64,000 nt of DNA from Alphaproteobacteria bacterium AO1-B (GCA_001890945.1 MLAX01000002.1:1134381-1198380), one strand, 5' to 3'; counted from the first letter of the stretch, positions 44,197-53,040 are shown. Numbers and translations are program-made. The notes: a model not told the origin generated them from the sequence alone.

Positions 44197-46012
44197 TTTT
44201 TTCTCCTAACTGCCGGATGGCCTTGTCAAAACCATCTCCCTCTGACAGGTGTCCCTGCCAGACTTCCAGGACTTTGCGGCCTGGTCCGTTAATATATTGC
44301 GTTGGGTCTCCGAGGTCCCCTTCGCCAAATTCTATGCCCTCGCCATCAATTCCCACCGCATCGGCAATGTGGATGTGCTTGGAGAGTGGCATAAGCCTTG
44401 AGCACCAATTGCCCCAATCCGCCTTCGAGTAATTCGCGGACAGGATCAGGTGAGACAGATCCAGACAAACCTCCATGCCGATAGACGTGATGATATCGAT
44501 GTCATCCTCACCGCAGAACATGTCGAGGACCTCAGCACCGCCGAAATACCAAGCAATCCGAGGGAGCCACTGCGGATAAATCGGAGCTCCACGATCACGG
44601 CCAGCCTTGAGAAGAGATGCATGCAACTGATCGTATGTCGCGGCCTTGCCCTGCGGAAGAACCCGGGAAAAGCTGCCAACGATCGGAACACTGGCGCCCG
44701 TGCGTTGCTCAAGTTCCAGAGCCAAATCAACACAGGTTTCGATTACTTTAAGGCTGCGGCTTTGGGTGTCGGTGTCCGCAGCCAGTGGGTCGATCAGAGT
44801 TTTGCTGTCAATGTAATCCGGAATGTGGATTGAGTAATGGCGGTTCAGGTCCAAACCAGCCAAACCGTCATCCATGGATGCGCCAAACCTTGCAACTTCT
44901 TCGTAGGACAAATGAAGTTCATTGTTTTTGATTGGAAACCGCGATTGGAGCACGGTGGCATCGTGCAAGCGAATCGGTATGGACAGTTGCTTCTCGTCGC
45001 AGAATCCAACCAATTCGGGCTCAAGCGGCGGTTTTGGTTCGGTGAAATGCAGCTCTGAAATGGCTACACCCTCAGCCACTGGCCGCCGGATATTTGTAAG
45101 GTGGCGTTTTTGCAGTTCAGCCCAGGTCAGTCCTTTACGGGGTGCTTTTACAACGACATTGTCCACGCTCAGTGTCTCGCCTGCTTCAATTGCGCGGCTG
45201 GCATACAATGATGATCCCAGGTTCTGCATGTTTATGCGTTCACCTTGATTGATCTCGCGCTTTCCAGACCCTTGGACCGTGGAATAGGCATTCAAAAACT
45301 GGCACATGCGGATGAACTCCGACGGGTCAGAAGATGAACTGTCATCAATGCCCTTGCCGTTCTTGTCCATCGTCAAATGGCGTTCAAACACCGTCGCGCC
45401 GTTCCCCGCGGCAACAAGGCAGACTTCCCAGTCTTGATCGTGGCTTGAATATCCGATTTCCGCATCGGTCTTTTGCTTCAGCGTTTCAATGAACTTCATC
45501 TGCTGGTTTCCGAGCAGAACCGGATAGTTCGAAATGCAGTGGAGATAGCAAATACCAGGGACATGGCGAGTGGCGTCTATTGCTCGGAAAATATCCTCCT
45601 CGGTGTGCCCACCGGTGCTCAAGATCAAGGGCTTGCCGAGCGACGCCATTGAACTCACGAGATCGCTGTTCATGAGTTCCGCTGACGGCACTTTAAAAAA
45701 ATCAAATGTATTCAGCTGATCCCCGAAATCACCGGCATCTTCAAATTTGAAGAAACTGATGCCCGCAGCCATCCCCTTGTTCTTGATGTATTGGGCAAGC
45801 GCCAGGATGTCTTCAGGCGGTATGTAACTTTCATCGATTTCTTTGCTCAGGATCTCATCGCCAATCTCGCTCACGGCCTGGTAGAATCCGGCCTGACCGC
45901 GATACTGGAATTTCACGCCCCAAGCGCCTGCGGCAGCGGCAACATCAATAAGCTGTTCTGCGACCTGTGATGACCCGCGATGGTTGATGCCGAGTTCGGC
46001 AATAATCTTCAT
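44189..46012 (-). CDS. NeuB-like nonulosonate synthase fused to SAF and a second TIM barrel
   Basis: A 607-residue three-domain protein. Residues 1-245 are a NeuB/LegI/PseI synthase (AELGINHRG, VPSAELMN, LILSTGGHTEEDI, LHCISNYPV) that condenses phosphoenolpyruvate with a six-carbon sugar. The two histidines expected to bind manganese (in YSSHD and ERHLT) are 21 residues apart, as in NmNeuB. An SAF/antifreeze-like domain follows at about 260-320 (SLYASRAIEAGETLS). Residues 330-607 resemble xylose-isomerase/AP-endonuclease-2 TIM barrels, with VCLDLSHLILSA and HIHIADAVGIDGEG metal motifs. NeuB normally ends after SAF at about 350 aa, so the C-terminal barrel is an unusual fusion. It heads the operon. 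Confidence 0.86.
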   Translation of the reverse strand: MKIIAELGINHRGSSQVAEQLIDVAAAAGAWGVKFQYRGQAGFYQAVSEIGDEILSKEIDESYIPPEDILALAQYIKNKGMAAGISFFKFEDAGDFGDQLNTFDFFKVPSAELMNSDLVSSMASLGKPLILSTGGHTEEDIFRAIDATRHVPGICYLHCISNYPVLLGNQQMKFIETLKQKTDAEIGYSSHDQDWEVCLVAAGNGATVFERHLTMDKNGKGIDDSSSSDPSEFIRMCQFLNAYSTVQGSGKREINQGERINMQNLGSSLYASRAIEAGETLSVDNVVVKAPRKGLTWAELQKRHLTNIRRPVAEGVAISELHFTEPKPPLEPELVGFCDEKQLSIPIRLHDATVLQSRFPIKNNELHLSYEEVARFGASMDDGLAGLDLNRHYSIHIPDYIDSKTLIDPLAADTDTQSRSLKVIETCVDLALELEQRTGASVPIVGSFSRVLPQGKAATYDQLHASLLKAGRDRGAPIYPQWLPRIAWYFGGAEVLDMFCGEDDIDIITSIGMEVCLDLSHLILSANYSKADWGNWCSRLMPLSKHIHIADAVGIDGEGIEFGEGDLGDPTQYINGPGRKVLEVWQGHLSEGDGFDKAIRQLGEKNG

Positions 46013-46211
46013 CCGTCCCTATCCCGACTCGGAATTGATTTTTGTGCGCCTACTGAAAACCCGTGAAGCTTGCGCCAAGGTTATTGCATGCATCACGCTG
46101 TGGATATTAACCGGCTTTGCGTTGGCACTGCCGTCCACAGCTTAACTCTGTATTTGCAATGGTATTGAGGATAAATGACGGTGTTAGAGCATGCAGGCGA
46201 ACTGAATGCCC

Positions 46212-46245
46212 CGCGCAGAAAAAAGGCCGGGTCGCCCCGGCCTTT
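46212..46245 (-). terminator. intrinsic terminator of fpr
   Basis: A perfect 10-bp stem (AAAGGCCGGG at 46222-46231 with CCCGGCCTTT at 46236-46245), loop TCGC, continues on the minus strand into TTTTCTGC. It begins 27 bases past the fpr stop. Confidence 0.93.
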
Positions 46246-46272
46246 GTGATTCTCAGTCAGTGGAAACGCCCG

Positions 46273-47085
46273 TTAGCCGACGAATGCTCGTTCGACGACG
46301 AATTCTGCCGGCTTGTTGTTGGCGCCTTCGGTGAGGCCCGCTTCTTCCAGCAGCGCCTTGGTATCGCGCAACATGTCCATCGAGCCGCAGATCATGCCGC
46401 GGTCGATCGCCGGATCAAGCGGCGGAACGCCGAGGTCTTCAAACAACTTGCCTGACTGGATCAGGTCGGTGATCCGGCCCTTGCGCGGGAAATCTTCCCG
46501 GGTAACCGAGGTGTAGTGAATCAGCTTGTCTTTCGCGAACTCACCGATCAGCGGATCATTGAGTGTTTCCTGAACAAGGTCCTCACCATACTTCAGCTCA
46601 GCCACTTCCCGGCAGGTGTGGGTCAGGATCACCTGATCGAACTTCTCATACGTGTCCGGATCCCGGATCAGGCTGGCAAATGGTGCAATCCCGGTACCCG
46701 TTGAGAACATGTAGACCCGCTTGCCCGGTACGAGCGCATCGTTGACCAATGTGCCCGTCGGTTTCTTTTTCATCAGAACCGCATCACCCGGCTGGATCTT
46801 CTGAAGATGAGATGTGAGCGGCCCGTCCGGCACTTTAATGGAGAAGAACTCAAGCTCTTCATCCCAGGCCGGGCTCGCGATCGAGTAGGCGCGGTAAAGC
46901 GGTTTGCCGTCGATCATCAGACCGATCATCACAAACTCGCCGGAACGGAACCGGAAGCTCGACGGCCGGGTCATCCGGAAGCGGAACAGCCGGTCGGTAT
47001 AGTGCTGGACAGTCTTGACCTCTTCCACAAAGACACCGGCTGGGGCGGCGTCTGCGAGATCTGCGGGTTTGGCAAGTACGTTCAT
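46273..47085 (-). CDS. fpr: ferredoxin--NADP+ reductase
   Basis: A 270-residue FAD enzyme exchanging electrons between NADPH and ferredoxin or flavodoxin. The FAD motif is YRAYSIAS, the NADP-binding loop STGTGIAPFASLI, and GMICGSMDML lies near the C-terminus, which ends VERAFVG as in bacterial subclass FprA-type enzymes. The start at 47085 is the ATG giving the family's usual length. It could supply low-potential electrons to the corrinoid-reactivating ferredoxin at the right end of the window; that link is inferred, not shown by proximity. Confidence 0.92.
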   Translation of the reverse strand: MNVLAKPADLADAAPAGVFVEEVKTVQHYTDRLFRFRMTRPSSFRFRSGEFVMIGLMIDGKPLYRAYSIASPAWDEELEFFSIKVPDGPLTSHLQKIQPGDAVLMKKKPTGTLVNDALVPGKRVYMFSTGTGIAPFASLIRDPDTYEKFDQVILTHTCREVAELKYGEDLVQETLNDPLIGEFAKDKLIHYTSVTREDFPRKGRITDLIQSGKLFEDLGVPPLDPAIDRGMICGSMDMLRDTKALLEEAGLTEGANNKPAEFVVERAFVG

Positions 47086-47544
47086 ATTTGATCGATCCGT
47101 GGGTCTTGGCACATGCAATTAAAGCCCGTGTACCACCAAGTGCACCTTGACTTGAAGCAACATGGGACCACGAAATGCGCTTTCGGCAAAAAAAACATCC
47201 AAAAAAGCGGTGTAATGCGGTTTATCCGCTGGCGTCGGCAATGCCCGGCTGGCTTGGGAACAGGAGCCTTCCCGGTCTGACCGTCAAAGCAATACCGCAG
47301 CGCAACATGCCCATTACTGACACACGACAAGACCAATCTTGTATTGCCGCTCAGCTTCTGGGCAGGTGACGGCCAGAAATTGATCAATGCGATCAAACCT
47401 CAAGCATTACCCATGGATGGTTTACGACAAAATCACGAACATTCGTCTTCACATCGGATTTTATTTGACAGCCAAGTCAAAAACCAACAACTTACTGCAA
47501 TCAAAAGATAAGCTTCAATAATACCTTCCAATGAGGCAAAGTAA
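47086..47544. other. 459-base intergenic region between fpr and the GlxA-type regulator
   Basis: Divergent promoter region, AT-rich on the right half. I see no coding frame, tRNA or stable RNA structure. The only clear element is an inverted repeat at 47465-47480, described separately. Confidence 0.5.
47465..47480 (+). promoter_or_regulatory. TTGAC-N6-GTCAA inverted repeat upstream of the GlxA-type gene
   Basis: A symmetrical pair TTGAC/GTCAA with a 6-base spacer lies 65-80 bases before the start codon. The left arm also reads TTGACA and could act as a -35 box, so the repeat may be an operator overlapping the promoter. Confidence 0.35.
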
Positions 47545-48579
47545 ATGTCCGGACGCGCGCACGACGACAGCTGTCAAAAAATAGCATTCGTGATCATGGA
47601 GCGTTTCTCCATGAATGCATTCGCGAGTGTCATCGAGCCACTTCGCATAGCAAATCGGATGCTTGGCAGGGACTATTACGTTTGGGAAACTTATTCCCTT
47701 GACGGTAATCCCGTGGTGGCGAGCAACGGATGCGAAATTTCCGTAAAAAAATCTATTCGCGACCTTGGCGATGCGGACATTACACTTTTGTGTACTGGCG
47801 TCGATGTCGAGCGCTTGCCTCTTGATCCGGAACTCGGCAATAAACTACGCCGTCTCAATGCCCTTGGCCGGACATTCGGTGCCATCTGTACCGGCGCATA
47901 TTTGCTGGCCCGTTACAATCTTCTCGATGGCCGCCGCTGCACCATCCACTGGGAAAACCTCCGCTCCTTGCGCGAAGAATTCCCGGACGTTGAAGTGACA
48001 TCAGATATCTTCTCGATTGACCGCAACTGCATTACCTGCGCTGGCGGAATGGCCTCTTTGGACATGATGTTGCGGCTGATCGCTATTCAGCATGGCGCCT
48101 ATCTTGCGCACGAAGTGGCCGAAGTTGCGCTTTATCAGAACATGCGGTCTGGCGAATCCGCCCAGCGCCACGACATTGAAGCCCGGACCGGGATTTCCAA
48201 CGCCAAGATCCTCGATGCTATCCGAATTATGGATCTGCACATTGAAGACCCGCTCAGCTGCCAGCAGCTTGCCATGACGGTGAACCTGTCTCCGCGTCAG
48301 CTGGAGCGGTTGTTCCGCCGGCACTTCAACTGCACGCCCGGCCAGTATTATCTGCGTTTGCGTCTTGAGACCGCGCGCGATCTGTTGCGGCGCACGAGCC
48401 GTCCAGTCCTGGACGTCGCGCTTGCCTGTGGCTTTGCGTCCACTTCGCACTTCACCAAATGCTACCGGGAGCGCTTCTTGTGCACTCCGACAGAAGAGCG
48501 TCAGTCCTATCAATGGGCCAATACCAAACCAACATCGAATGTTGGCACGGCTACCCCCATGCGTCTTGTCGCGAAGTAA
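47545..48579 (+). CDS. GlxA/GbdR-family transcriptional regulator (DJ-1/PfpI + AraC)
   Basis: A 344-residue regulator. Residues about 10-185 form a DJ-1/PfpI-like domain (FVIMERFSMNAFASVIEPL; FGAICTGAYLLA; CAGGMASLDMMLRLI). Residues 235-330 carry two AraC helix-turn-helices (LSCQQLAMTVNLSPRQLERLF and VLDVALACGFASTSHFTKCYRE). Close relatives include GbdR, CdhR and ArgR-type activators of betaine, carnitine and arginine catabolism. That makes a role in methylated-amine or amino-acid use plausible, and the window also encodes methyl-group transfer genes at 58-64 kb. Its targets are not evident nearby. Confidence 0.87.
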   Translation: MSGRAHDDSCQKIAFVIMERFSMNAFASVIEPLRIANRMLGRDYYVWETYSLDGNPVVASNGCEISVKKSIRDLGDADITLLCTGVDVERLPLDPELGNKLRRLNALGRTFGAICTGAYLLARYNLLDGRRCTIHWENLRSLREEFPDVEVTSDIFSIDRNCITCAGGMASLDMMLRLIAIQHGAYLAHEVAEVALYQNMRSGESAQRHDIEARTGISNAKILDAIRIMDLHIEDPLSCQQLAMTVNLSPRQLERLFRRHFNCTPGQYYLRLRLETARDLLRRTSRPVLDVALACGFASTSHFTKCYRERFLCTPTEERQSYQWANTKPTSNVGTATPMRLVAK

Positions 48580-48600
48580 GTACGGCCATTCCAACTTGCA

Positions 48601-48634
48601 AACGCTGCTCCGACTGGGGCGGCGTTTTTATTTG
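48601..48634 (+). terminator. intrinsic terminator of the GlxA-type gene
   Basis: An 11-bp stem (48601-48611 with 48616-48626, two G-U pairs) with loop GACT is followed by TTTATTTG, 21 bases past the stop codon. Confidence 0.8.
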
Positions 48635-48652
48635 TAACCAGTGGGATGGTCT

Positions 48653-49507
48653 TTATTGTCCAGGCCTTCGGTAGTCTGCCAGGACAGTCTCGATCCATCC
48701 TTCGGCCCGAAGCTTTTGGAGCTGTTCTTCGAAGCGCTCGAAAAGGTACGCACAAGGCGATGTCCTGGAGAACAGAATATGCACTCCATTGGAGACAACC
48801 GGCCACTCCAGATCGATTAGCTGATCCGCCCCCTCACCCTCCTCAATGATTTTCAACCCGTGAAATCGGCCGAGGACGGCATAATCCGCGTTTTCGTTCA
48901 GCAGCATCGCAAGCATATCACGTCTAAAATCCGTTGGAACGGGAGCAATTTCCTGCATCGCGAGATGTTCACGCGCATATTGGTCAAAGTCTTCGCCATA
49001 AGACCCGCCAAACGGCCTGATGCCCAACCGGCCTACCAGATCGGACCACTTCGACAAGGGAAACTCCTTGCCCTTCAAAACAAAAATAGCAACTTCGTCA
49101 TCTAACACACCGGAAGAGTACTGGAATTTTTCTGCGCGCTCTTTTGTCCAGTATGCACCCAGAACAGCATCGAGACTGCCGTTTTCCAGTTGAACAAGTT
49201 GCCGCTTAAAAGGCGTTATAGGTTGGAAGACGACATCTATCCCGACGCGACGCCCGAGTTCGACCATTGTTGCCGGCAGCACTCCAGACGCCAAGCCCGT
49301 ATCGCTTGGTCGCATGATGACCGGATACCAATCCACTGTCCCATTCACCCGAATTCTATCGCAGCGTTCCGCGGCTTGGGCCATACCTGCTCCGCCAGCA
49401 GACATCAACAACGCCGCCAGCAGCACTCCCAGCAGGAGAGTAAACCCACGCCGGGATTTAAGAGAAGTATTACATTTAGGACGCATGTACCCGGGGTATC
49501 GAACCAT
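48653..49507 (-). CDS. periplasmic substrate-binding protein, family 3 (paralogue 1)
   Basis: A 284-residue SBP_bac_3-type protein. The signal peptide ends near GMAQAAE; the two-lobe body shows VNGTVDWYPV, LENGSLDAVLGAYWTKER and LNENADYAVLG. A Cys just after the signal (ERCDRI) and one near the end (SRTSPC) are shared with the paralogue at 50443 and probably form a disulfide. The ATG at 49507 has AAGGAA about 9 bases upstream; 49486 is a second option. No permease or ATPase gene accompanies it, so it may serve a signalling role or a distant transporter. Ligand unknown. Confidence 0.8.
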   Translation of the reverse strand: MVRYPGYMRPKCNTSLKSRRGFTLLLGVLLAALLMSAGGAGMAQAAERCDRIRVNGTVDWYPVIMRPSDTGLASGVLPATMVELGRRVGIDVVFQPITPFKRQLVQLENGSLDAVLGAYWTKERAEKFQYSSGVLDDEVAIFVLKGKEFPLSKWSDLVGRLGIRPFGGSYGEDFDQYAREHLAMQEIAPVPTDFRRDMLAMLLNENADYAVLGRFHGLKIIEEGEGADQLIDLEWPVVSNGVHILFSRTSPCAYLFERFEEQLQKLRAEGWIETVLADYRRPGQ

Positions 49508-49657
49508 AGATACCGTTCCTTGATCCTATCGGCCTTCTAAAAGCCAGAGCGCCAAGCACCTCTGGTGACACTCAGACAGTCTGCGCATGCATTCCTAAAA
49601 AACACAAAACACAACTTCTGAAAACACGCCGGTTGCATTAACGCAGAGACAGGGAGA

Positions 49658-50413
49658 TCAACCGGTTATGCGCCAGAGGCCCAACGGCACCAAATAGAGC
49701 CCGAGGCATAGAATGGCGCCAAGGAATGCGCGGCGGAACCCGGCGTCGGACAGACGACCCCGCAAGCGCTGACCCATAAAAACACCGGTAAGGGCTGGAA
49801 CCGTCAGGAGCAGAGACTGGACCGCTCCCTCAAATTCGAGAAGGCCGAAGCCGCCCAGCGCGAGCGCCAGCATGACCGTTGCAGACAAGAACAACAGCCC
49901 CATGGCCTGTACCAATTCGTCGCGATCAAGGCCCAAAGCCTGAAGGTACATCACTCCCGGGACTGTATAAGCCCCCGTCAACCCGGAAAAAATCCCGTTC
50001 AACGCCCCAAGAACCACACCAACGGACCGTTCCCATTCCAACGGGATGTGCAAGCGAAGACCTGCAAGCATCGGCACTGCATAGGCAATCATCAAGGCAC
50101 CCAGGATCAAATCCGGCACACCCTGTGGAGCCTTTGTCAGAATGAAAGTTCCAAGCATAAGCGTTGCAGAAGCAGCAGCAAGAAACGGCCATAGCCGTTT
50201 GGTCAGTGCCTTCAGGTGCCCCCCGTAGATCGCTTGCCAGAGGTTGGTCAGGAAAGTGGGCCAAAGGATCAGGACGATGGCCGCTTCAACCCCGACGAAC
50301 ACAGTCATCAAACCGAGGCTGATTGCCGGCAGCCCCATTCCAACGGTTCCCTTGACGATCCCCGCCAGAACAAAAACGGCCGCTGCGATCAGGTAAAGTT
50401 CAGGGCTGTTCAT
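49658..50413 (-). CDS. TauE/SafE-family sulfite/organosulfonate exporter
   Basis: A 251-residue inner-membrane protein with about eight hydrophobic segments. FVLAGIVKGTVGMGLPAISLGLM is the first family repeat and LGALNGIFSGLTGAYTVPGVMYLQALGL the second. TauE/SafE members export sulfite, sulfoacetate or related anions, but substrates vary. The start lies 29 bases after the stop of the binding-protein gene at 50443, so the two are co-transcribed; the second paralogous binding protein follows after 150 bases. Confidence 0.86.
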   Translation of the reverse strand: MNSPELYLIAAAVFVLAGIVKGTVGMGLPAISLGLMTVFVGVEAAIVLILWPTFLTNLWQAIYGGHLKALTKRLWPFLAAASATLMLGTFILTKAPQGVPDLILGALMIAYAVPMLAGLRLHIPLEWERSVGVVLGALNGIFSGLTGAYTVPGVMYLQALGLDRDELVQAMGLLFLSATVMLALALGGFGLLEFEGAVQSLLLTVPALTGVFMGQRLRGRLSDAGFRRAFLGAILCLGLYLVPLGLWRITG

Positions 50414-50442
50414 CTATTGGCGACCGGCCCTCTTTCGGATGA

Positions 50443-51282
50443 TCATTCTGCTACGGTTTCCGCCGAAGGCGCAGCGCTTTTATACCCGCCTGCAGTTTCA
50501 AACCCGGCTTGATACGCGTCCAAGATACCGGCCTGCAGCTGCTCTTCAATGACCGCATTGAACTTCGGGAGCAGATCAACACAGGGTGATTTGCGTGAAA
50601 ACATAAAATGCACCGACCGGCGTGCCGCTGTCCACGGGACATCCTGGATCTGCCCGTCGAACCCAAACGTGGACACCGCTTTCTTCCCATAGCTGCGGGA
50701 CATCATGATGTAATCGAACCTGCCATCTTTCAGCATCTCCAGATCGGCGGCGATGTCGTCAAGCGACTGGCTGTCAATAATAAGTTTATCAGCAGCGAAT
50801 TTGTTGTTGTCTTTGCCAAGATGGACCCCGTAAGGCGCGCGTCCGCGCAATCCTATGAGGCTATTCAGATCGCGAGGTATCGTCTTCATGCCCGTCCGGA
50901 TAAAGACAGTCACCTCATCTTCGTGAACAGGGTTGCTAAGTTCAAACTTGCTGAGACGTTCTTCCGACAGATAGGCTCCTGCGAGAACATCAATACTTCC
51001 GTGCTCCAAAAGCGCAAACAGCCGGTTCCATGGCAGGTCCGGCCCATATTCGCTCCTGACGGGAGCCTGCTCGGAAACGGAATGCGTTATTGCCGGGAAA
51101 ATGCCTTTCATTTCGCCAAGGTCGGGTGTCCTCCAGGAAAAGGGCCGCCATTCATTGGCGCCATTCACCTTCAGAACGTCGCAACTTGCATATGCAGGGC
51201 CGCCAGCGAAGAGAACAACGCTATACGCAACAAGAAATACGAAAAGCCCCCCGCGCTTGCGTGGCTTTATACTCTGCCCCAT
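50443..51282 (-). CDS. periplasmic substrate-binding protein, family 3 (paralogue 2)
   Basis: A 279-residue SBP_bac_3-like protein starting at MGQSIKPRKRGG, chosen because the signal peptide (ending GGPAYAS) then begins normally; an upstream in-frame ATG at 51330 would add 16 residues. The body matches the paralogue at 48653: VNGANEWRPFSW, LEHGSIDVLAGAYLSEER, DGRFDYIMMSR and FSRKSPC. It lacks adjacent ABC permease and ATPase genes and is followed directly by the TauE/SafE exporter. Its ligand is unknown. Confidence 0.8.
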   Translation of the reverse strand: MGQSIKPRKRGGLFVFLVAYSVVLFAGGPAYASCDVLKVNGANEWRPFSWRTPDLGEMKGIFPAITHSVSEQAPVRSEYGPDLPWNRLFALLEHGSIDVLAGAYLSEERLSKFELSNPVHEDEVTVFIRTGMKTIPRDLNSLIGLRGRAPYGVHLGKDNNKFAADKLIIDSQSLDDIAADLEMLKDGRFDYIMMSRSYGKKAVSTFGFDGQIQDVPWTAARRSVHFMFSRKSPCVDLLPKFNAVIEEQLQAGILDAYQAGFETAGGYKSAAPSAETVAE

Positions 51283-51414
51283 TTTAATTGCACACTCCCC
51301 AGCCACACCTATAACACGAACAGTGCCCACATAGCTTACGATAGGTCAAGTAAAATTGCCAAGGGCTCGTAAGCCCCTCTGAGCCCCCTGAGCTGAAATC
51401 GGGTTTTATTACCG

Positions 51415-52650
51415 ATGTTTGGAATGTTAGATAATGTCATGATGAGTGCAGCCACCCCGATTATTGACAATACAACCGCACGCCAGCTTTTTCTGGATCG
51501 CCATGGTCTTGCGGTTCTTTCGGGCCGCACGACCACCGATCGTGTAAGCGAAACAATATCCGCTCTCGGCTTTGTCCAAGTCGACAGCATCAATACTGTT
51601 TCCCGCGCCCATCACATGATCCTTTCCTCGCGGCTTCCCGGCTACAAGGAAACGCATCTCAAACGGCTGCTTGAGAAAGACCGTCAGCTTTTCGAACACT
51701 GGACCCATGATGCCTCGGTGATACCTACAGCCTCTTTTCCCCATTGGCGATTGCGCTTTGACCGTGACCGGGCAAAGCTGATTGGGCGCTGGCGCAACTG
51801 GCGACAAAACGGTTTTGAAGAGAAATTCAACGAGGTCCTGAAACAGGTTTCCGACCATGGACCTGTTTCTTCTTCGACGGTGGGAGAAGATGAGGCCCGC
51901 AGCAAAGGTGGCTGGTGGAACTGGCATCCGTCGAAAACAGCGCTTGAGTTTCTATGGCGGACGGGTGAGCTGTCTGTCTGCCACCGGCGCGGATTTCAGA
52001 AAATCTACGACCTGACCGAACGTGTCATTCCCCAAGCCCATTTGGCACAGCGTTTCGACGTGTACGAGACAATCGATTGGGCCGCTCGGTCGGCCCTGGA
52101 CCGGTTGGGCTTTGCAACATCCGGAGAGATCGCGGCGTTCTGGGATCTGATCACGCCTGCAGAAGCAAAAACGTGGTGCGAGGCCAAGCTAGCAACCGGT
52201 GACATTATTGAAACTTTGATCGAAGGCGCCGACGGCTCCCTTCGAAGAAGCTTCCTACTGCCGGAAACGCTGGCAACACTGGACAAACTGCCACCTCTGC
52301 CCTTAAGGGTGCGTATTCTCTCGCCTTTTGATCCGGCCTTGCGGGACCGTAAGCGCGCAGAACGCTTGTTCGGCTTTTACTACCGGATCGAAGTCTTCGT
52401 TCCCGAGCCGAAGCGGCAATACGGCTATTACGTGTTCCCCGTTCTGGAGGGAAACAGTTTAATTGGCCGGATTGATATGAAGGCCTACCGCGCCGATGAC
52501 CGACTGCATGTCAGAGCGTTTTGGCCGGAGGTAAAGACCCGGATGGGTAAGGGCCGGGTTGGAAAACTGGAAAGCGAAATCGATCGGATCGCCAGATTCG
52601 CGGACTGCGGATCTGTCAGCTTTGCGCCAGACTGGCTGCGAGTTTCTTAA
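51415..52650 (+). CDS. YcaQ/AlkX-type DNA glycosylase (HTH_42 family)
   Basis: A protein of 411 aa (or 403 from an ATG at 51439) of the PF06224 family. The N-terminal region contains SALGFVQVDSINTVSRAHH with Q55-V-D57, the catalytic QxD motif of the YcaQ/AlkX branch, which unhooks DNA interstrand cross-links and excises N7-alkylpurines. Family hallmarks HWTHDASVIP and a winged-helix series follow, with KGGWWNWHPSKTALEFLW near the middle. Activity is inferred from the family. It stands alone between the binding-protein operon and the DUF2892 gene. Confidence 0.84.
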   Translation: MFGMLDNVMMSAATPIIDNTTARQLFLDRHGLAVLSGRTTTDRVSETISALGFVQVDSINTVSRAHHMILSSRLPGYKETHLKRLLEKDRQLFEHWTHDASVIPTASFPHWRLRFDRDRAKLIGRWRNWRQNGFEEKFNEVLKQVSDHGPVSSSTVGEDEARSKGGWWNWHPSKTALEFLWRTGELSVCHRRGFQKIYDLTERVIPQAHLAQRFDVYETIDWAARSALDRLGFATSGEIAAFWDLITPAEAKTWCEAKLATGDIIETLIEGADGSLRRSFLLPETLATLDKLPPLPLRVRILSPFDPALRDRKRAERLFGFYYRIEVFVPEPKRQYGYYVFPVLEGNSLIGRIDMKAYRADDRLHVRAFWPEVKTRMGKGRVGKLESEIDRIARFADCGSVSFAPDWLRVS

Positions 52651-52739
52651 AGCGCTCAGTTGAGCTTCCTACGACCAAAGCCGCATGACGCTTTGCCGCA
52701 CAATTTTGGCTGGTGCCAGGATGTTTTTAATCTCATTAT

Positions 52740-52753
52740 TTCGAATGTTCGAA
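52740..52753 (+). promoter_or_regulatory. TTCGAA-TG-TTCGAA palindrome upstream of the DUF2892 gene
   Basis: Two TTCGAA boxes separated by two bases form a near-perfect inverted repeat, extended by two further pairs on each side across a mismatch, 24-37 bases before the start codon. The size and position resemble ArsR-family operators; which regulator binds is inferred only. Confidence 0.45.
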
Positions 52754-52776
52754 TTATCCTATTAATGGAGAAAATC

Positions 52777-52980
52777 ATGACAGTCGAACGGGGAATTCTG
52801 CTGGTGGTTGGTGCGCTCGTCCTGGCGACTGTGCTGCTGGCTGTTTACGTGAACATCAATTGGCTTTGGGTGACCGGCATTCTCGGTGTGCATTTGATGC
52901 AGGCCTCTTTCACCGGCTTTTGTCCGGTGGTCATGACCTTGAAGAAACTCGGTCTGCCGCAACGCCCCGGTTTTTCCTGA
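52777..52980 (+). CDS. YgaP-like DUF2892 membrane protein (67 aa)
   Basis: A 67-residue protein with two transmembrane helices (ILLVVGALVLATVLLAVYV and WLWVTGILGVHLMQASFTGF) and the family motif TGFCPVV. It corresponds to the membrane part of YgaP without the rhodanese domain. In E. coli ygaP is controlled by the ArsR-type YgaV, which resembles the regulator at 14414. GGAG precedes the ATG at 8 bases. A role in sulfide or persulfide handling is inferred from the family. Confidence 0.82.
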   Translation: MTVERGILLVVGALVLATVLLAVYVNINWLWVTGILGVHLMQASFTGFCPVVMTLKKLGLPQRPGFS

Positions 52981-53040
52981 CACCCACGTGCAATTTTGAT
53001 TGCCAAGCTGCCCGTTGCCCACCGGGCAGACCTGGCCTCA

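Noticed and set aside
52660..52776. N-terminal extension of the DUF2892 protein from an upstream ATG
   Set aside because: The extension would translate through the TTCGAA palindrome and lacks family similarity; the ATG at 52777 has a good ribosome-binding site.
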